A DNA stretch of 64,000 nt from Streptomyces sp. NRRL F-5135 (GCF_000719775.1 NZ_JOHR01000002.1:1-64000), one strand, 5' to 3'. Shown: positions 8,670 to 17,807, numbered from the stretch's first letter. Notes: generated by a model from the sequence alone, not told the origin. A program made the numbers and translations.

Positions 8670-9473
8670 TCAGCGGGCGTCCTCGGGGAGCAGCCGGGCC
8701 AGGGTGCGGACGGCCCGGTACTGCAAGGTTTTGATCGCTCCTTCGTTCTTGCCCATGACCCGGGCGGTCTCGGCGACCGAGAGGCCCTGGAGGAAACGCA
8801 GCGTGACGCACTCCTGCTGCTGCGGATTGAGTTTCCGTACGGCTTCGAGCAGCGCGGCGTTCGAGAGCGACTCCAGGACGGAGTCCTCCGGGCTGCGTTC
8901 GACCTCGTTGGCATCGAGCATTTCGCCCGTGGTCACTTCGAGTCGGAAGCGGCTCGACTTGAAGTGGTCGGCGACCAGGTTTCGCGCGATCGTGACCAGC
9001 CAGGCGCCGAAGTCACGGCCCTGATAGGTGAACGTGGAGATCCGGCGCAGGGCGCGCAGGAACGTCTCGCTGGTGAGGTCCTCCGCGGTCGCCTTCCCGC
9101 CCACGCGGTAGTAGATGTAGCGGTAGACGGTGTCGCTGTACTGGTCGTACAGCCGGCCGAAGGCTTCGGCCTCCCCGGCTTGCGCGCGCTCGACCAGCTC
9201 CATCATGCGCGCGCTGTCGCTGTCGGCGGTGGGCCGACGGGCGGCCGGTGCGGCGGTGGAGGCGGCGGCGCTGTTCCGGCCGCCTCGCCTGCCGACCGCC
9301 GCACCGCCGTTCGCCAGGGCGTAACAAGGACCGATCGGGCCGCTCACGGCAGGGGCCGGTGCGGCGAGGGCGGGGACGGCGTACGCGGTGGGGACGAAGC
9401 CGCGCAAGTGGTCGAGGACCGTTGCGCGCAGCGTAGCCAGGCCCGAGGCGTCAACCCCGACGTGTGGGTACAC
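8670..9473 (-). CDS. bldN: Developmental ECF RNA polymerase sigma factor BldN
   Basis: A 267-residue ECF sigma factor required for aerial mycelium formation. Residues 1 to about 88 are an unusual extension starting MYPHVGVDASGLATLRATVL, the hallmark of the BldN proprotein, whose leader is removed in S. coelicolor. Region 2 follows (about 90-160: ARMMELVERAQAGEAEAFGR, YRYIYYRVG, AEDLTSETFLRALRRI). Region 4 (about 205-260) contains LRFLQGLSVAETARVMGKNE. The start is the GTG at 9473 with GGGAG upstream. Known targets in other streptomycetes include bldM, chaplin and rodlin genes. The anti-sigma gene rsbN lies downstream. Confidence 0.97.
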   Translation of the reverse strand: MYPHVGVDASGLATLRATVLDHLRGFVPTAYAVPALAAPAPAVSGPIGPCYALANGGAAVGRRGGRNSAAASTAAPAARRPTADSDSARMMELVERAQAGEAEAFGRLYDQYSDTVYRYIYYRVGGKATAEDLTSETFLRALRRISTFTYQGRDFGAWLVTIARNLVADHFKSSRFRLEVTTGEMLDANEVERSPEDSVLESLSNAALLEAVRKLNPQQQECVTLRFLQGLSVAETARVMGKNEGAIKTLQYRAVRTLARLLPEDAR

Positions 9474-9954
9474 GGGACTCCCAGAGGCAGAGCTTCCATC
9501 ACGTGCAGTGCGGGACCGTGCACCCGCCGTGGCGACGTGTGGGGTCCGGTATGCGTCTGAGGAGAATAACGCTTCGTACAGGGAGTGCTACACCCAGTTG
9601 CTCAAATCATCGATTACGTCGCTTCCGTGCCGCCTAGGAGGCGGATCTAGTAGCACATCGTGACCGTTTATTGATCGGATTGCGTCAACATCTGCCTGCT
9701 GAGGCGATGGGTTATGCCTGAGTGACGACCGGGATACCGGCGTGTCGTCCGGTTGTCAGAACACCGGATTCGCACACGCGCATCCGTGTGCGGAGGCGCG
9801 CGGAGGGGGCGTACGGGGCTCGCCCGGAGCGTTCACGCGGTGTGGAGAAACGATCTTCGGCCGCGCGTGTCGTCGGGGCGGGGAGGGCGTGGGCGGCGGG
9901 GCGGGGTGTCGCGCCCGCCGGCGACGGTGGCGGGCGGGCGCGGCCCGTGGCGGC
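9474..9954 (-). promoter_or_regulatory. bldN upstream region (481 bp, no gene)
   Basis: No gene is seen between bldN and the HAD gene. The stretch 9590-9720 is unusually AT-rich for this chromosome. A TTGACG (minus strand, 9688-9683) could be a -35 element, but no convincing -10 lies 16-18 bases downstream. bldN is a known BldD target in other species; I looked for a BldD-type box and found none I would defend. Confidence 0.35.
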
Positions 9955-10920
9955 TCAGCGGCGGCGGCGGTGCAGGGCTACGGCGGCGGCCGTGCCGCCC
10001 GCGATGGCGCCCACGCCGGCCGCTGCCGGGATGCCGACCTTGGCCGCCTTGCGCCCGGTGCGGTAGTCGCGCAGCCGCCAGTCGAGCCGGCGCGCGTGCT
10101 TGCGGAGCTTGGTGTCGGGGTTGATCGCGTACGGGTGGCCGACCAGCGACAGCATCGGGATGTCGTTGTGCGAGTCGCTGTACGCCGCGCAGCGGTCCAG
10201 GTCGAAGCCCTCGGCGGCGGCCAGCGCCTTGACCGCCTCGGCCTTCGCGGGGCCGTGCAGCGGCTCGCCGACGAGTTTGCCGGTGTAGACGCCGTCGACC
10301 GACTCGGCGACGGTGCCAAGGGCGCCGGTCAGTCCGAGCCTGCGGGCGATGATCGTGGCGGTCTCCACGGGCGCGGCCGTGACCAGCCAGACCTGCTGGC
10401 CCGCGTCGAGGTGGGCCTGGGCGAGGGCGCGGGTGCCGGGCCAGATGCGGGCCGCCATGTACTCGTCGTAGATCTCCTCGCCGATGGACATCAACTCCGC
10501 GACGCGGTGGCCCTTGACGATGGACAGGGCGCTGTCGCGGGCGTCCTGCATGTGCTCGGGGTCCTCGACGCCGGCGAGCCGGAACCACGCCTGCTGCCAG
10601 GCGAACCGGGCCAGCTCGCGGCGCTGGAAGAACTTCCGCTTGTACAGGCCGCGGCCGAAGTGGAAGAGCGCGGCGCCCTGCATCACGGTGTTGTCGAGGT
10701 CGAAGAAAGCGGCGGCGCGGACATCCCCGACGACGGGGAAGTCCGGTGTCCCGGCGGCCTCGTCCGCGGCGGTGCCGCCGGCCCCGGCGGCCCCGGTGGT
10801 CAGTACGTTCAGCGATTCCTGCGTGGACTTGAGTCCAGCCTCGGCTGCGGCCTCGCCCGCGAGCACGCTCCGGGCTGTGGCGGAGCGCCTACGAGGGGTG
10901 AGCCATCCCAGTGCGGCCAT
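9955..10920 (-). CDS. HAD-IB family hydrolase (SerB-like phosphatase)
   Basis: This 321-residue protein has a 65-residue Ala-rich leader and then a HAD subfamily IB domain. Motif I FFDLDNTVM carries nucleophile Asp74 and acid Asp76, motif II is LVTAAP, and motif IV is AAYSDSHNDIPML with the metal-binding Asp pair. A helical cap (RRELARFAWQQAWFRLAG) sits between motifs I and II. The C-terminus ends in a hydrophobic Ala/Gly segment and HRRRR, suggesting membrane anchoring. Such proteins hydrolyse small phosphomonoesters; the substrate is unknown. It is transcribed in the same direction as bldN but lies 481 bp upstream of it. Confidence 0.88.
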   Translation of the reverse strand: MAALGWLTPRRRSATARSVLAGEAAAEAGLKSTQESLNVLTTGAAGAGGTAADEAAGTPDFPVVGDVRAAAFFDLDNTVMQGAALFHFGRGLYKRKFFQRRELARFAWQQAWFRLAGVEDPEHMQDARDSALSIVKGHRVAELMSIGEEIYDEYMAARIWPGTRALAQAHLDAGQQVWLVTAAPVETATIIARRLGLTGALGTVAESVDGVYTGKLVGEPLHGPAKAEAVKALAAAEGFDLDRCAAYSDSHNDIPMLSLVGHPYAINPDTKLRKHARRLDWRLRDYRTGRKAAKVGIPAAAGVGAIAGGTAAAVALHRRRR

Positions 10921-11071
10921 AGCGTGAGCATAGCCAGTCCGTTCGGTGCCTCCTGACGGGTGGGCATGCCGAGGGGTGAACTCTCCGCGACCGGTGCGTT
11001 AATCCGCTGATCGACCGCGGGCTGTGGACAACCGGCGGCCGGGGGCCTTGCGCGGGCGGAGAATGGGGGCC

Positions 11072-11350
11072 ATGAGTCCACTGTTGCGGCGCACGACGAA
11101 GAAGAAACCGGGCGAGCGGGTGGTGACGCTCGTCTCCAGGCCGGGGTGCCATCTGTGTGACGACGCCCGGACGGTCGTCGAGGAGGTGTGCGCGCGGACC
11201 GGGGCGTCGTGGGAGGAGAAGGACATCACCCTCGACGAGGAACTGCACCGGAGGTACTGGGAGCAGATTCCGGTTGTCCTGGTGGACGGCGAGCAGCACA
11301 CCTTCTGGCGGGTGGATCCCGACCGGTTGCGCAAGGAACTGGAGGGCTGA
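11072..11350 (+). CDS. Glutaredoxin-family / DUF836-type thioredoxin-fold protein
   Basis: A 92-residue protein with a single thioredoxin-like fold. The redox motif is CHLC in LVSRPGCHLCDDA, followed by the cis-proline segment QIPVVLVDGEQ. ATG 11072 has GGCGGAG about 11 bases upstream; ATG 11063 is too close to it. It probably exchanges thiols in the cytoplasm. It lies immediately before the Rex operon, a placement kept in Streptomyces, although a hairpin (11463-11486) suggests separate transcription. Confidence 0.88.
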   Translation: MSPLLRRTTKKKPGERVVTLVSRPGCHLCDDARTVVEEVCARTGASWEEKDITLDEELHRRYWEQIPVVLVDGEQHTFWRVDPDRLRKELEG

Positions 11351-11462
11351 CGTCCGGCGGAGGGGACGGTGTCCGCGACGGGGAGGAGGGCGGCGCGGTG
11401 GGCGGAGCTGGGTGACGGCATGGGCATGACGTGCGCCACGGGGGACCGAATACCTCGGGCGG

Positions 11463-11486
11463 TTTCCGGGGAGCGGTCCCCGGAAA
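11463..11486 (+). terminator. Hairpin in the glutaredoxin-rex gap
   Basis: TTTCCGGGG (11463-11471) pairs perfectly with CCCCGGAAA (11478-11486) around a 6-base loop. It likely ends the glutaredoxin transcript. The 385-bp gap 11351-11735 holds this hairpin and the rex promoter/operator, and no gene that I can see. Confidence 0.5.
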
Positions 11487-11641
11487 GACTCCGGGGTGGT
11501 CTCGGGGGCGGGTTCGTGAGGAGTGTGCGTGGTTTTGCCCCCTTCGTGTGTGCAACGGGCTGATGCGTTGGCTGGTTCCGTGTTGGCGGGATCCAGTCGC
11601 GTGAGCCCGATCACTTTGCTCGGACAAAGCGGACACAATCT

Positions 11642-11670
11642 TTGTGCACGCGTTCACAAAGACATAGCCT
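11642..11670 (+). promoter_or_regulatory. rex-hemACD promoter
   Basis: TTGTGC (11642-11647), a 17-base spacer and TAGCCT (11665-11670) form a plausible vegetative promoter. Transcription would start near 11677, about 60 bases before the rex start. The Rex operator overlaps the -35 element and the spacer. Confidence 0.6.
11643..11658. promoter_or_regulatory. Rex operator (ROP) upstream of rex
   Basis: TGTGCACGCGTTCACA differs by one base from the palindromic S. coelicolor Rex operator as I recall it (TGTGAACGCGTTCACA). Rex binds such sites when the NADH/NAD+ ratio is low and is released by NADH. Sitting on the promoter, it would make rex and the haem genes autoregulated by redox state. Confidence 0.88.
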
Positions 11671-11735
11671 GCATTCGACGGGGCGGTCCTGGGACATACG
11701 GCCGCCTGCAGCCCCGCTCATCCCGCAGGAGCACC

Positions 11736-12527
11736 GTGGCAACTGGCCGAACTCACCGACCGGCGACCCGTAGCCGAGGAATCCCCGAGGCCACCGTCGC
11801 CAGGCTCCCGCTGTATCTGCGGGCGCTCACCGCTCTCTCCGAGCGCTCCGTACCCACGGTCTCCTCCGAGGAACTGGCGACCGCGGCCGGGGTCAACTCC
11901 GCGAAGCTGCGGAAGGACTTCTCCTACCTCGGTTCGTACGGCACCCGCGGCGTGGGCTACGACGTGGAGTATCTCGTCTACCAGATCTCCCGCGAGCTGG
12001 GGCTGACCCAGGACTGGCCGGTCGTGATCGTCGGGATCGGTAACCTCGGCGCCGCGCTCGCCAACTACGGCGGGTTCGCCTCCCGCGGTTTCCGGGTGGC
12101 CGCGCTGATAGACGCGGACCCGGCGATGGCCGGGAAGCCGGTCGCCGGGATGCCGGTCCAGCACACGGACGAGCTGGAGAAGATCATCAATGACAACGGC
12201 GTCTCGATCGGGGTCATCGCGACCCCCGCGGGCGCCGCGCAGCAGGTGTGCGAACGACTGGTGGCCGCCGGCGTGACCTCGATCCTGAACTTCGCGCCGA
12301 CGGTCCTGTCCGTGCCCGAGGGCGTCGACGTGCGCAAGGTCGACCTCTCCATCGAGCTCCAGATCCTCGCCTTCCACGAGCAGCGCAAGGCCGGCGAGGA
12401 CGCCGCGGCCGAGGCGGCCCTGCCCGCCGTCGCCCGGGACGACGCCGCCATCGAGGCCGCGGCCGACGATGTCGCCGCCAGCCGGAAGGGGCCCGACGGG
12501 GACGTCCCCGCGGTGATGCCGGCATGA
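11736..12527 (+). CDS. rex: Redox-sensing transcriptional repressor Rex
   Basis: A 263-residue repressor that reads the NADH/NAD+ ratio. The N-terminal winged helix (about 15-80) contains IPEATVARLPLYLRAL and the recognition region TAAGVNSAKLRKDFSYLGSY. The Rossmann domain begins VVIVGIGNLGAALA and is followed by the Rex-specific GFRVAALIDADP and GVIATPAGAAQ. The C-terminal VDLSIELQILAFHEQR helix swaps between subunits. The tail is Ala/Asp-rich and variable. The start is the GTG at 11736, giving the family N-terminus MATGRTHRPATRSRG. The stop overlaps the hemA ATG in ATGA. A Rex operator lies on its own promoter. Confidence 0.97.
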   Translation: MATGRTHRPATRSRGIPEATVARLPLYLRALTALSERSVPTVSSEELATAAGVNSAKLRKDFSYLGSYGTRGVGYDVEYLVYQISRELGLTQDWPVVIVGIGNLGAALANYGGFASRGFRVAALIDADPAMAGKPVAGMPVQHTDELEKIINDNGVSIGVIATPAGAAQQVCERLVAAGVTSILNFAPTVLSVPEGVDVRKVDLSIELQILAFHEQRKAGEDAAAEAALPAVARDDAAIEAAADDVAASRKGPDGDVPAVMPA

Positions 12528-13939
12528 GCCTCCTGGTCGTCGGCCTGAGCCACCGCAGCGCGCCGGTCAGCGTGCTGGAGCGCGCCGCGCTCGCCCCGGA
12601 CGCGCAGGTCAAGCTGTTGCAGGACACGCTCGCCGCGGAGCCCGCGACCGAGGCCGCCGTGCTCGCCACCTGCAACCGCATCGAGCTGTACGCGGACGTC
12701 GACAAGTTCCACGCCGGGCTCGCCGAGCTGTCCACGCTGCTCGCCCAGCACAGCGGCGTCGGCCTGGACGAGCTCACGCCGTACCTCTACGTGCACTACG
12801 AGGACCGGGCCGTCCACCACCTGTTCTCGGTGGCCTGCGGTCTGGACTCGATGGTCGTCGGCGAGGGCCAGATCCTCGGCCAGATCAAGGACTCCCTGGC
12901 GGCGGGCCAGGAACTGCACACCGCCGGACGGCTGCTGAACGACCTGTTCCAGCAGGCCCTGCGGGTCGGCAAGCGCGCCCACAGCGAGACCGGCATCGAC
13001 CGGGCCGGGCAGTCGCTCGTCACGTTCGGCCTGGAGCAGCTCGCCGCGGGCGAGCCCGTCGCGGACTGGGCCCGGAACAAGAACGCGCTGGTGATCGGCG
13101 CGGGCTCGATGTCCTCGCTGGCCGCCGCGACGCTCGCCCGGGCCGGGGTGGCGGAGATCGCCGTCGCCAACCGCACGGCGGCGCGCGCCGAGCGGCTGGT
13201 GGAGATCCTGACCCAGCCGGGCTCCACGGGCGTGCGCGCCCGCACCGTGGAGATGGGCGCCCTGGCCGAGGAGCTGGCGGACGCCGACATCGTCGTGTCC
13301 TGCACCGGCGCGACGGGCCTGGTGCTGACCGCGGACATGGTCGGGGCCGCGCTCGCGGAGCGTACGGCGCGTACCGCCGCCGCGGCGGGCGCCGCGGCGG
13401 GCGCCGACGGGCCGGGGCGCGCGGAGCCGCAGGCGTTCCTCGACCTCGCCATGCCCCGGGACGTCGACGCGGCCGTGCACCGCCTCGGCGCGGCGGTCCG
13501 GCTCGTGGACATCGAGTCGCTGGCCGAGGCGTCCGCCGACGCCCCGATGGCGGCCGACGTGGACCAGGTGCGGACCATCGTCTCCGACGAGGTGGCGGCC
13601 TTCGGCGCCGCCCAGCGCGCCGCTCACATCACCCCGACCGTGGTCGCGCTGCGCGCCATGGCCGCCGACGTGGTGCGCAGCGAGGTCACGCGGCTGGAGG
13701 GCAGGCTGCCCGGCCTCGGCGAGAAGGAGCGCTCCGAGATCACCAGGACCGTGCGCCGCGTCGTCGACAAGCTCCTGCACGCGCCCACCGTGCGGGTCAA
13801 GCAACTCGCCGGCGAGCCCGGCGGCGCCGGGTACGCGGACGCGCTGCGCGAACTCTTCGACCTCGACCCGCAGACGGTCGCCGCCGTCAGCCGGGCCGAC
13901 CTGAATGACACCGACGGTGTAGGCAGAGGGCGAGTATGA
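12524..13939 (+). CDS. hemA: Glutamyl-tRNA reductase
   Basis: A 471-residue enzyme that reduces glutamyl-tRNA(Glu) to glutamate-1-semialdehyde with NADPH, the first committed step of C5 haem synthesis. The catalytic Cys50 is seen in LATCNRIELYA; GEGQILGQIK and the nucleotide-binding ALVIGAGSMSSLAAATL follow, then the C-terminal dimerization helices. An Ala/Gly-rich insertion (about residues 285-305) interrupts the NADPH domain. ATG 12524 overlaps the rex stop, so translation is coupled. The operon is predicted to be Rex-controlled, tying haem supply to respiration. Confidence 0.96.
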   Translation: MSLLVVGLSHRSAPVSVLERAALAPDAQVKLLQDTLAAEPATEAAVLATCNRIELYADVDKFHAGLAELSTLLAQHSGVGLDELTPYLYVHYEDRAVHHLFSVACGLDSMVVGEGQILGQIKDSLAAGQELHTAGRLLNDLFQQALRVGKRAHSETGIDRAGQSLVTFGLEQLAAGEPVADWARNKNALVIGAGSMSSLAAATLARAGVAEIAVANRTAARAERLVEILTQPGSTGVRARTVEMGALAEELADADIVVSCTGATGLVLTADMVGAALAERTARTAAAAGAAAGADGPGRAEPQAFLDLAMPRDVDAAVHRLGAAVRLVDIESLAEASADAPMAADVDQVRTIVSDEVAAFGAAQRAAHITPTVVALRAMAADVVRSEVTRLEGRLPGLGEKERSEITRTVRRVVDKLLHAPTVRVKQLAGEPGGAGYADALRELFDLDPQTVAAVSRADLNDTDGVGRGRV

Positions 13940-14913
13940 CCGACAAGGCATGGAAGCCCGACAGGGCGCTGAGACTGGGGACGAGGCGCAGTCCGCTCGC
14001 CCTCGCCCAGTCGCGGCGCGTCGCCGAGGAGGTGCGCGCGCTGACCGGGCATCCGGTCGAGCTGGTCGAGATCACCACGTACGGCGACACCTCGCGCGAG
14101 AGCCTGGCGCGGATCGGCGGTTCCGGCGTCTTCGTGACCGCGCTGCGCGAGGCGCTGCTGCGCGGCGAGGTCGACTTCGCCGTGCACTCGCTCAAGGACC
14201 TGCCCACCACCGAGCCCGAGGGCCTGACGCTGGCGGCCGTGCCCGTCCGTGAGGACGTGCGGGACGTGCTGGTCGCGCGGGACGGGCTGACCCTGGAGCA
14301 GCTGCCCGCCGGCGCGCGCGTCGGTACGGGGGCGCCGCGCCGGATGGCCCAGCTGGGCGCGTACGCACGCAGCCGGGACCGCGCCTTCGAAACCGTTCCG
14401 ATCAGGGGGAATGTCGACACCCGGATCGGCTATGTCCGCAGGGGGGAGCTCGACGCCGTCGTGCTCGCCGCCGCCGGGCTTCACCGCATCGGCAGGACGG
14501 AAGAGGTGACCGACTTCCTGTCGGTCGACACCGTCCTGCCCGCCCCCGGCCAGGGGGCCCTGGCAGTCGAGTGTGCCGCGGTCGACGTGGACCTCGCCGC
14601 CGCGCTCGCCGGACTCGACGACCCGCACAGCCGGGTCGCCGTGACCGCCGAGCGATCCCTGCTCGCCGCCCTGGAGGCCGGCTGCAGCGCCCCTGTGGGC
14701 GCGCTGGCCGACCTGCTGGCCGACGGACAGGTTGTCAACGAAATGCGCCTGCGCGGTGTCGTCGGTACGACCGACGGCTCGACGCTGGTGCAGCTGTCCA
14801 CCACCGGTCCCGTACCCATGTCGCACGGCGACGCCGTCGCGCTCGGTCGCGAGCTCGCGTCCGAGATGCTCGCCAAGGGTGCGGCCGGTCTTATGGGGGA
14901 GCGAGCACTTTGA
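13936..14913 (+). CDS. hemC: Porphobilinogen deaminase (hydroxymethylbilane synthase)
   Basis: A 325-residue enzyme that joins four porphobilinogens into hydroxymethylbilane. The family motifs appear in order: LRLGTRRSPLALAQ, FVTALREALLRGEVDFAVHSLKDLP, RVGTGAPRR, PIRGNVDTR, the active-site Asp loop, and LEAGCSAPVGA with the cysteine that holds the dipyrromethane cofactor. ATG 13936 overlaps the hemA stop. The stop overlaps the TTG start of hemD. Length and motifs are normal. Confidence 0.96.
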   Translation: MTDKAWKPDRALRLGTRRSPLALAQSRRVAEEVRALTGHPVELVEITTYGDTSRESLARIGGSGVFVTALREALLRGEVDFAVHSLKDLPTTEPEGLTLAAVPVREDVRDVLVARDGLTLEQLPAGARVGTGAPRRMAQLGAYARSRDRAFETVPIRGNVDTRIGYVRRGELDAVVLAAAGLHRIGRTEEVTDFLSVDTVLPAPGQGALAVECAAVDVDLAAALAGLDDPHSRVAVTAERSLLAALEAGCSAPVGALADLLADGQVVNEMRLRGVVGTTDGSTLVQLSTTGPVPMSHGDAVALGRELASEMLAKGAAGLMGERAL

Positions 14914-16577
14914 GCCCCACCACCTCTGACCGTCCGGCCTGCTCCGCATCGGGGCATGTCACCTTCCTCGGTGCCGGCCCCGGAGATCCGGGCCTGCTGA
15001 CTCTGCGCGCCGTCGAGGCGCTCGCGGGAGCGGATGTACTGATCGCCGAACCTGATGTGCTCGACGTTGTGCGCCGCCATGCCAGGGCGGGCGTGAGTAC
15101 CCCCGCGCTGCCGGTAGTTGACGAAGCGTCAACAACCGCCGGAATCCCCGCGATCCGGGATGCGGCCAATATTGTCATGGAGGCCGCGCGGGGCGGCAGG
15201 CGGGTGGTGCGTGCGGTCTCGGGCGACCCGGGGCTGGACGCCGACGCGGGCACCGAGATGCTCGCCTGCGCCGCCGCCGGCATCCCCTTCGAGGTCGTGC
15301 CCGGGGTGGCCGCCGCCGTCGGCGTGCCCGCGTACGCCGGGGTGCCGCTGCGGGACGCGCAGGGGACGGACGTGCGCTTCATCGACGCCCGTACGGCCGA
15401 CGAGCGCTGCTGGTCCGAGGTCGGCGCGAGCGACGGCACGGTCGTCGTCTCCACCGTTCTGGAGTCGGTCGCGGCGGCGGCGGGCGAGCTGGTCGCGGCC
15501 GGCCGCAAGCCGGACACGCCGATGACCGTCACCGTGGCCGGTACGACCACGCGCCAGCGCACGTGGAACGCGACGCTGGGCACGATCGCCCAGGTCTTCA
15601 AGCAGGCCAAGGTGCTGCCCTCGCCGGAGGGACGGCGGCCGGTGATAGCCGTGGTCGGTGAGCGCAGCGCGGCGGCGCAGCGGGACCAGCTCGCGTGGTT
15701 CGAGTCCAAGCCGCTGTTCGGCTGGAAGGTCCTCGTGCCCCGTACGAAGGAGCAGGCCGCCTCGCTCTCCGACCAGCTCAGGTCGTACGGCGCGGTCCCG
15801 CAGGAGGTGCCGACCATCGCGGTCGAGCCGCCGCGGACGCCGCAGCAGATGGAGCGCGCGGTCAAGGGCCTGGTCACCGGCCGCTACGAGTGGATCGCGT
15901 TCACCTCGGTCAACGCGGTGAAGGCGGTGCGGGAGAAGTTCGAGGAGTACGGGCTCGACGCCCGCGCCTTCGCCGGGATCAAGGTCGCCGCGGTGGGCGA
16001 GCAGACGGCCGCCGCGCTGGTCGACTTCGGCGTGAAGCCCGATCTCGTACCGTCCGGCGAGCAGTCGGCGGCCGGGCTGCTGGAGGACTGGCCGCCGTAC
16101 GACCCGGTCTTCGACCCGATCGACCGGGTGTTCCTGCCGAGGGCCGACATCGCCACCGAGACCCTGGTGGCGGGGCTGATCGAGCTGGGCTGGGAGGTCG
16201 ACGACGTCACGGCGTACCGCACCGTGCGCGCCTCGCCGCCGCCGGCGGAGACCCGTGAGGCGATCAAGGGCGGTGGCTTCGACGCGGTGCTCTTCACCTC
16301 GTCCTCGACCGTGCGCAACCTGGTCGGCATCGCGGGCAAGCCGCACAACGTGACGGTGATCGCCTGTATCGGACCGGCGACGGCGAAGACCGCGGAGGAG
16401 CACGGGCTGCGGGTGGACGTGCTCTCGCCGGAGCCGTCGGTGCACAGGCTGGCGGAGGCGCTGGCCGCGTTCGGCACGCAGCGCCGGGAGGCGGCGAAGG
16501 AGGCCGGCGAGCCGGTGACCCGGCCGAGCGAGCGGCGCCCGGGCGGACGGCGGAGGCGTTCGACGTCGACGACGTGA
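14910..16577 (+). CDS. hemD: Bifunctional uroporphyrinogen-III C-methyltransferase / uroporphyrinogen-III synthase
   Basis: A 555-residue fusion. Residues about 15-245 are an SAM-dependent tetrapyrrole methylase (CobA/SUMT type) with VTFLGAGPGDPGLLTLRAVE, a VSGDPGLDADAG segment and PVTVAGTTTRQ-like elements. Residues about 265-520 are HemD, with PRTKEQAASLSDQLRSYGA, IAFTSVNAV, and FTSSSTVRN near the end. It closes the tetrapyrrole ring and may divert product toward sirohaem or cobalamin. The start is TTG 14910, overlapping the hemC stop; this gives the family-like beginning SPTTSDRP. The tail is basic and disordered. It is the last gene of the rex operon, and a hairpin follows. Confidence 0.94.
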   Translation: MSPTTSDRPACSASGHVTFLGAGPGDPGLLTLRAVEALAGADVLIAEPDVLDVVRRHARAGVSTPALPVVDEASTTAGIPAIRDAANIVMEAARGGRRVVRAVSGDPGLDADAGTEMLACAAAGIPFEVVPGVAAAVGVPAYAGVPLRDAQGTDVRFIDARTADERCWSEVGASDGTVVVSTVLESVAAAAGELVAAGRKPDTPMTVTVAGTTTRQRTWNATLGTIAQVFKQAKVLPSPEGRRPVIAVVGERSAAAQRDQLAWFESKPLFGWKVLVPRTKEQAASLSDQLRSYGAVPQEVPTIAVEPPRTPQQMERAVKGLVTGRYEWIAFTSVNAVKAVREKFEEYGLDARAFAGIKVAAVGEQTAAALVDFGVKPDLVPSGEQSAAGLLEDWPPYDPVFDPIDRVFLPRADIATETLVAGLIELGWEVDDVTAYRTVRASPPPAETREAIKGGGFDAVLFTSSSTVRNLVGIAGKPHNVTVIACIGPATAKTAEEHGLRVDVLSPEPSVHRLAEALAAFGTQRREAAKEAGEPVTRPSERRPGGRRRRSTSTT

Positions 16578-16616
16578 CGCGCCGGTGGCGTGGCGTGCCC
16601 ACATGAGGTGACGGCG

Positions 16617-16655
16617 GTGCGGCGACGCGCGGGTGAGTCCCGCGCGGCGCCGCAC
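16617..16655 (+). terminator. Hairpin terminator after hemD
   Basis: A 17-bp stem with one mismatch, GTGCGGCGACGCGCGGG (16617-16633) against CCCGCGCGGCGCCGCAC (16639-16655), with a 5-base loop. It lies between convergent hemD and the oxidoreductase gene. Confidence 0.8.
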
Positions 16656-16729
16656 GGCTGTTTCGTCCTGCCTTTGTCTCGTTCTGCCTTTGTGTGGCGG
16701 TGGGGATGTGTTCGGGCTCCGCGCGACCT

Positions 16730-17761
16730 CTAAGGGTTAAGTACGACCTTTCCGGCGACGGTGCCGGACTCGGCCAGGCGCAGGGCCTCGCCGACGCGGG
16801 CGAGCGGCAGTCGGGCGGCGATCCGGGGGGTGACGTCGCCGCGTTCGAGGGCCGCGAAGACCTGGGTGAGGTCGGCGCGCAGCCGGGACCTGAACCGGTT
16901 CTTGTTCAGGGACCGGCCGGCCCAGAGGTTGAAGAAGTGGGCGCGGCGGCGGTTGGGCAGGGCGTTCCACAGCCAGACCCGGCCGAGCAGCTTGAGGACG
17001 GGCCACTGCCTGGATCCCTCGTCGTCCCGGGTGGAGGCGGTGCCGTAGGAGACGAGCGTGCCGCCGGGGGCGAGGAGACGCCAGGAGTCGACGATGCCCG
17101 CGCCGCCGACGTGGTCGAAGACGGCGTCGACGCCTGAGGGGACGAGTTCGCGGACCCGGGCGGGGACGTCCTCGGTGCGGTGGTCGACGGGGTGGACGCC
17201 CAGTTCCCGCAGGGCGTCGTGGTGGCGCGCGGACGCCGTACCGATGACGTTCGCGCCCGCGGCGTGGGCCAGCTGGACCAGGACCGAGCCGACGCCGCCG
17301 TTGGCGCCCAGCACCAGGACGGTCTGTCCCTGGCGGACGCGGGCCGTGCGGTGGAGCATCCGCCAGGCGGTGATGCCGTTGACCACCAGGGTCTCCGCCT
17401 CCGCCGCGCCGATCCCGTCGGGCACCGGCACGACGTCGGCCGCGTCGAGGAGTACGTGGCTGGCCCAGCCGCCGGTCTTGGTCAGCGCGGCCACCCGGAC
17501 GCCGGCCAGGCCCGCGTCGACGCCCTCGCCGGTGGCCGCCACCGTGCCGACCAGGTCGTAGCCGGGCACGAACGGGAACGGCGGCTGGTCGTAGTAGCGG
17601 CCCCGGCGCATCTGCTGTTCGGCGAACGAGATGCCGGTCGCCTCCATCCGGACCAGGACCTGCCCCGGGCCGGGGGCGGGCACGGCTCCGTGCCGGATCC
17701 GGAGCCCTTCCGGCTCGACCCTGCCCGGCAGGACGACCTCGACGAGTCCTTCGGCGTTCAT
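16730..17761 (-). CDS. Quinone oxidoreductase-like medium-chain reductase (zinc-free ADH family)
   Basis: A 343-residue NADPH-dependent medium-chain reductase. The N-terminal GroES-like domain (PAPGPGQVLVRMEATGIS) lacks the catalytic and structural zinc cysteines, so it belongs to the quinone oxidoreductase/enone reductase branch. The Rossmann motif is LGANGGVGSVLVQLAHAAGA. ATG 17761 is preferred over GTG 17773 because GGAGG ends five bases upstream. It is divergent from a TetR gene, and a 15-bp palindrome lies between their starts, so it is the likely TetR target. Substrates may be quinones or reactive enones. Confidence 0.88.
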   Translation of the reverse strand: MNAEGLVEVVLPGRVEPEGLRIRHGAVPAPGPGQVLVRMEATGISFAEQQMRRGRYYDQPPFPFVPGYDLVGTVAATGEGVDAGLAGVRVAALTKTGGWASHVLLDAADVVPVPDGIGAAEAETLVVNGITAWRMLHRTARVRQGQTVLVLGANGGVGSVLVQLAHAAGANVIGTASARHHDALRELGVHPVDHRTEDVPARVRELVPSGVDAVFDHVGGAGIVDSWRLLAPGGTLVSYGTASTRDDEGSRQWPVLKLLGRVWLWNALPNRRRAHFFNLWAGRSLNKNRFRSRLRADLTQVFAALERGDVTPRIAARLPLARVGEALRLAESGTVAGKVVLNP

Positions 17762-17807
17762 GACGACCTCCACCGCGCCGCTCGGCGCGTTATCGCTGCT
17801 TGCTGCC

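Noticed and set aside
9474..9954. BldD binding box upstream of bldN.
   Set aside because: Known in other species, but no 15-bp dyad close enough to the remembered consensus was found in this gap.
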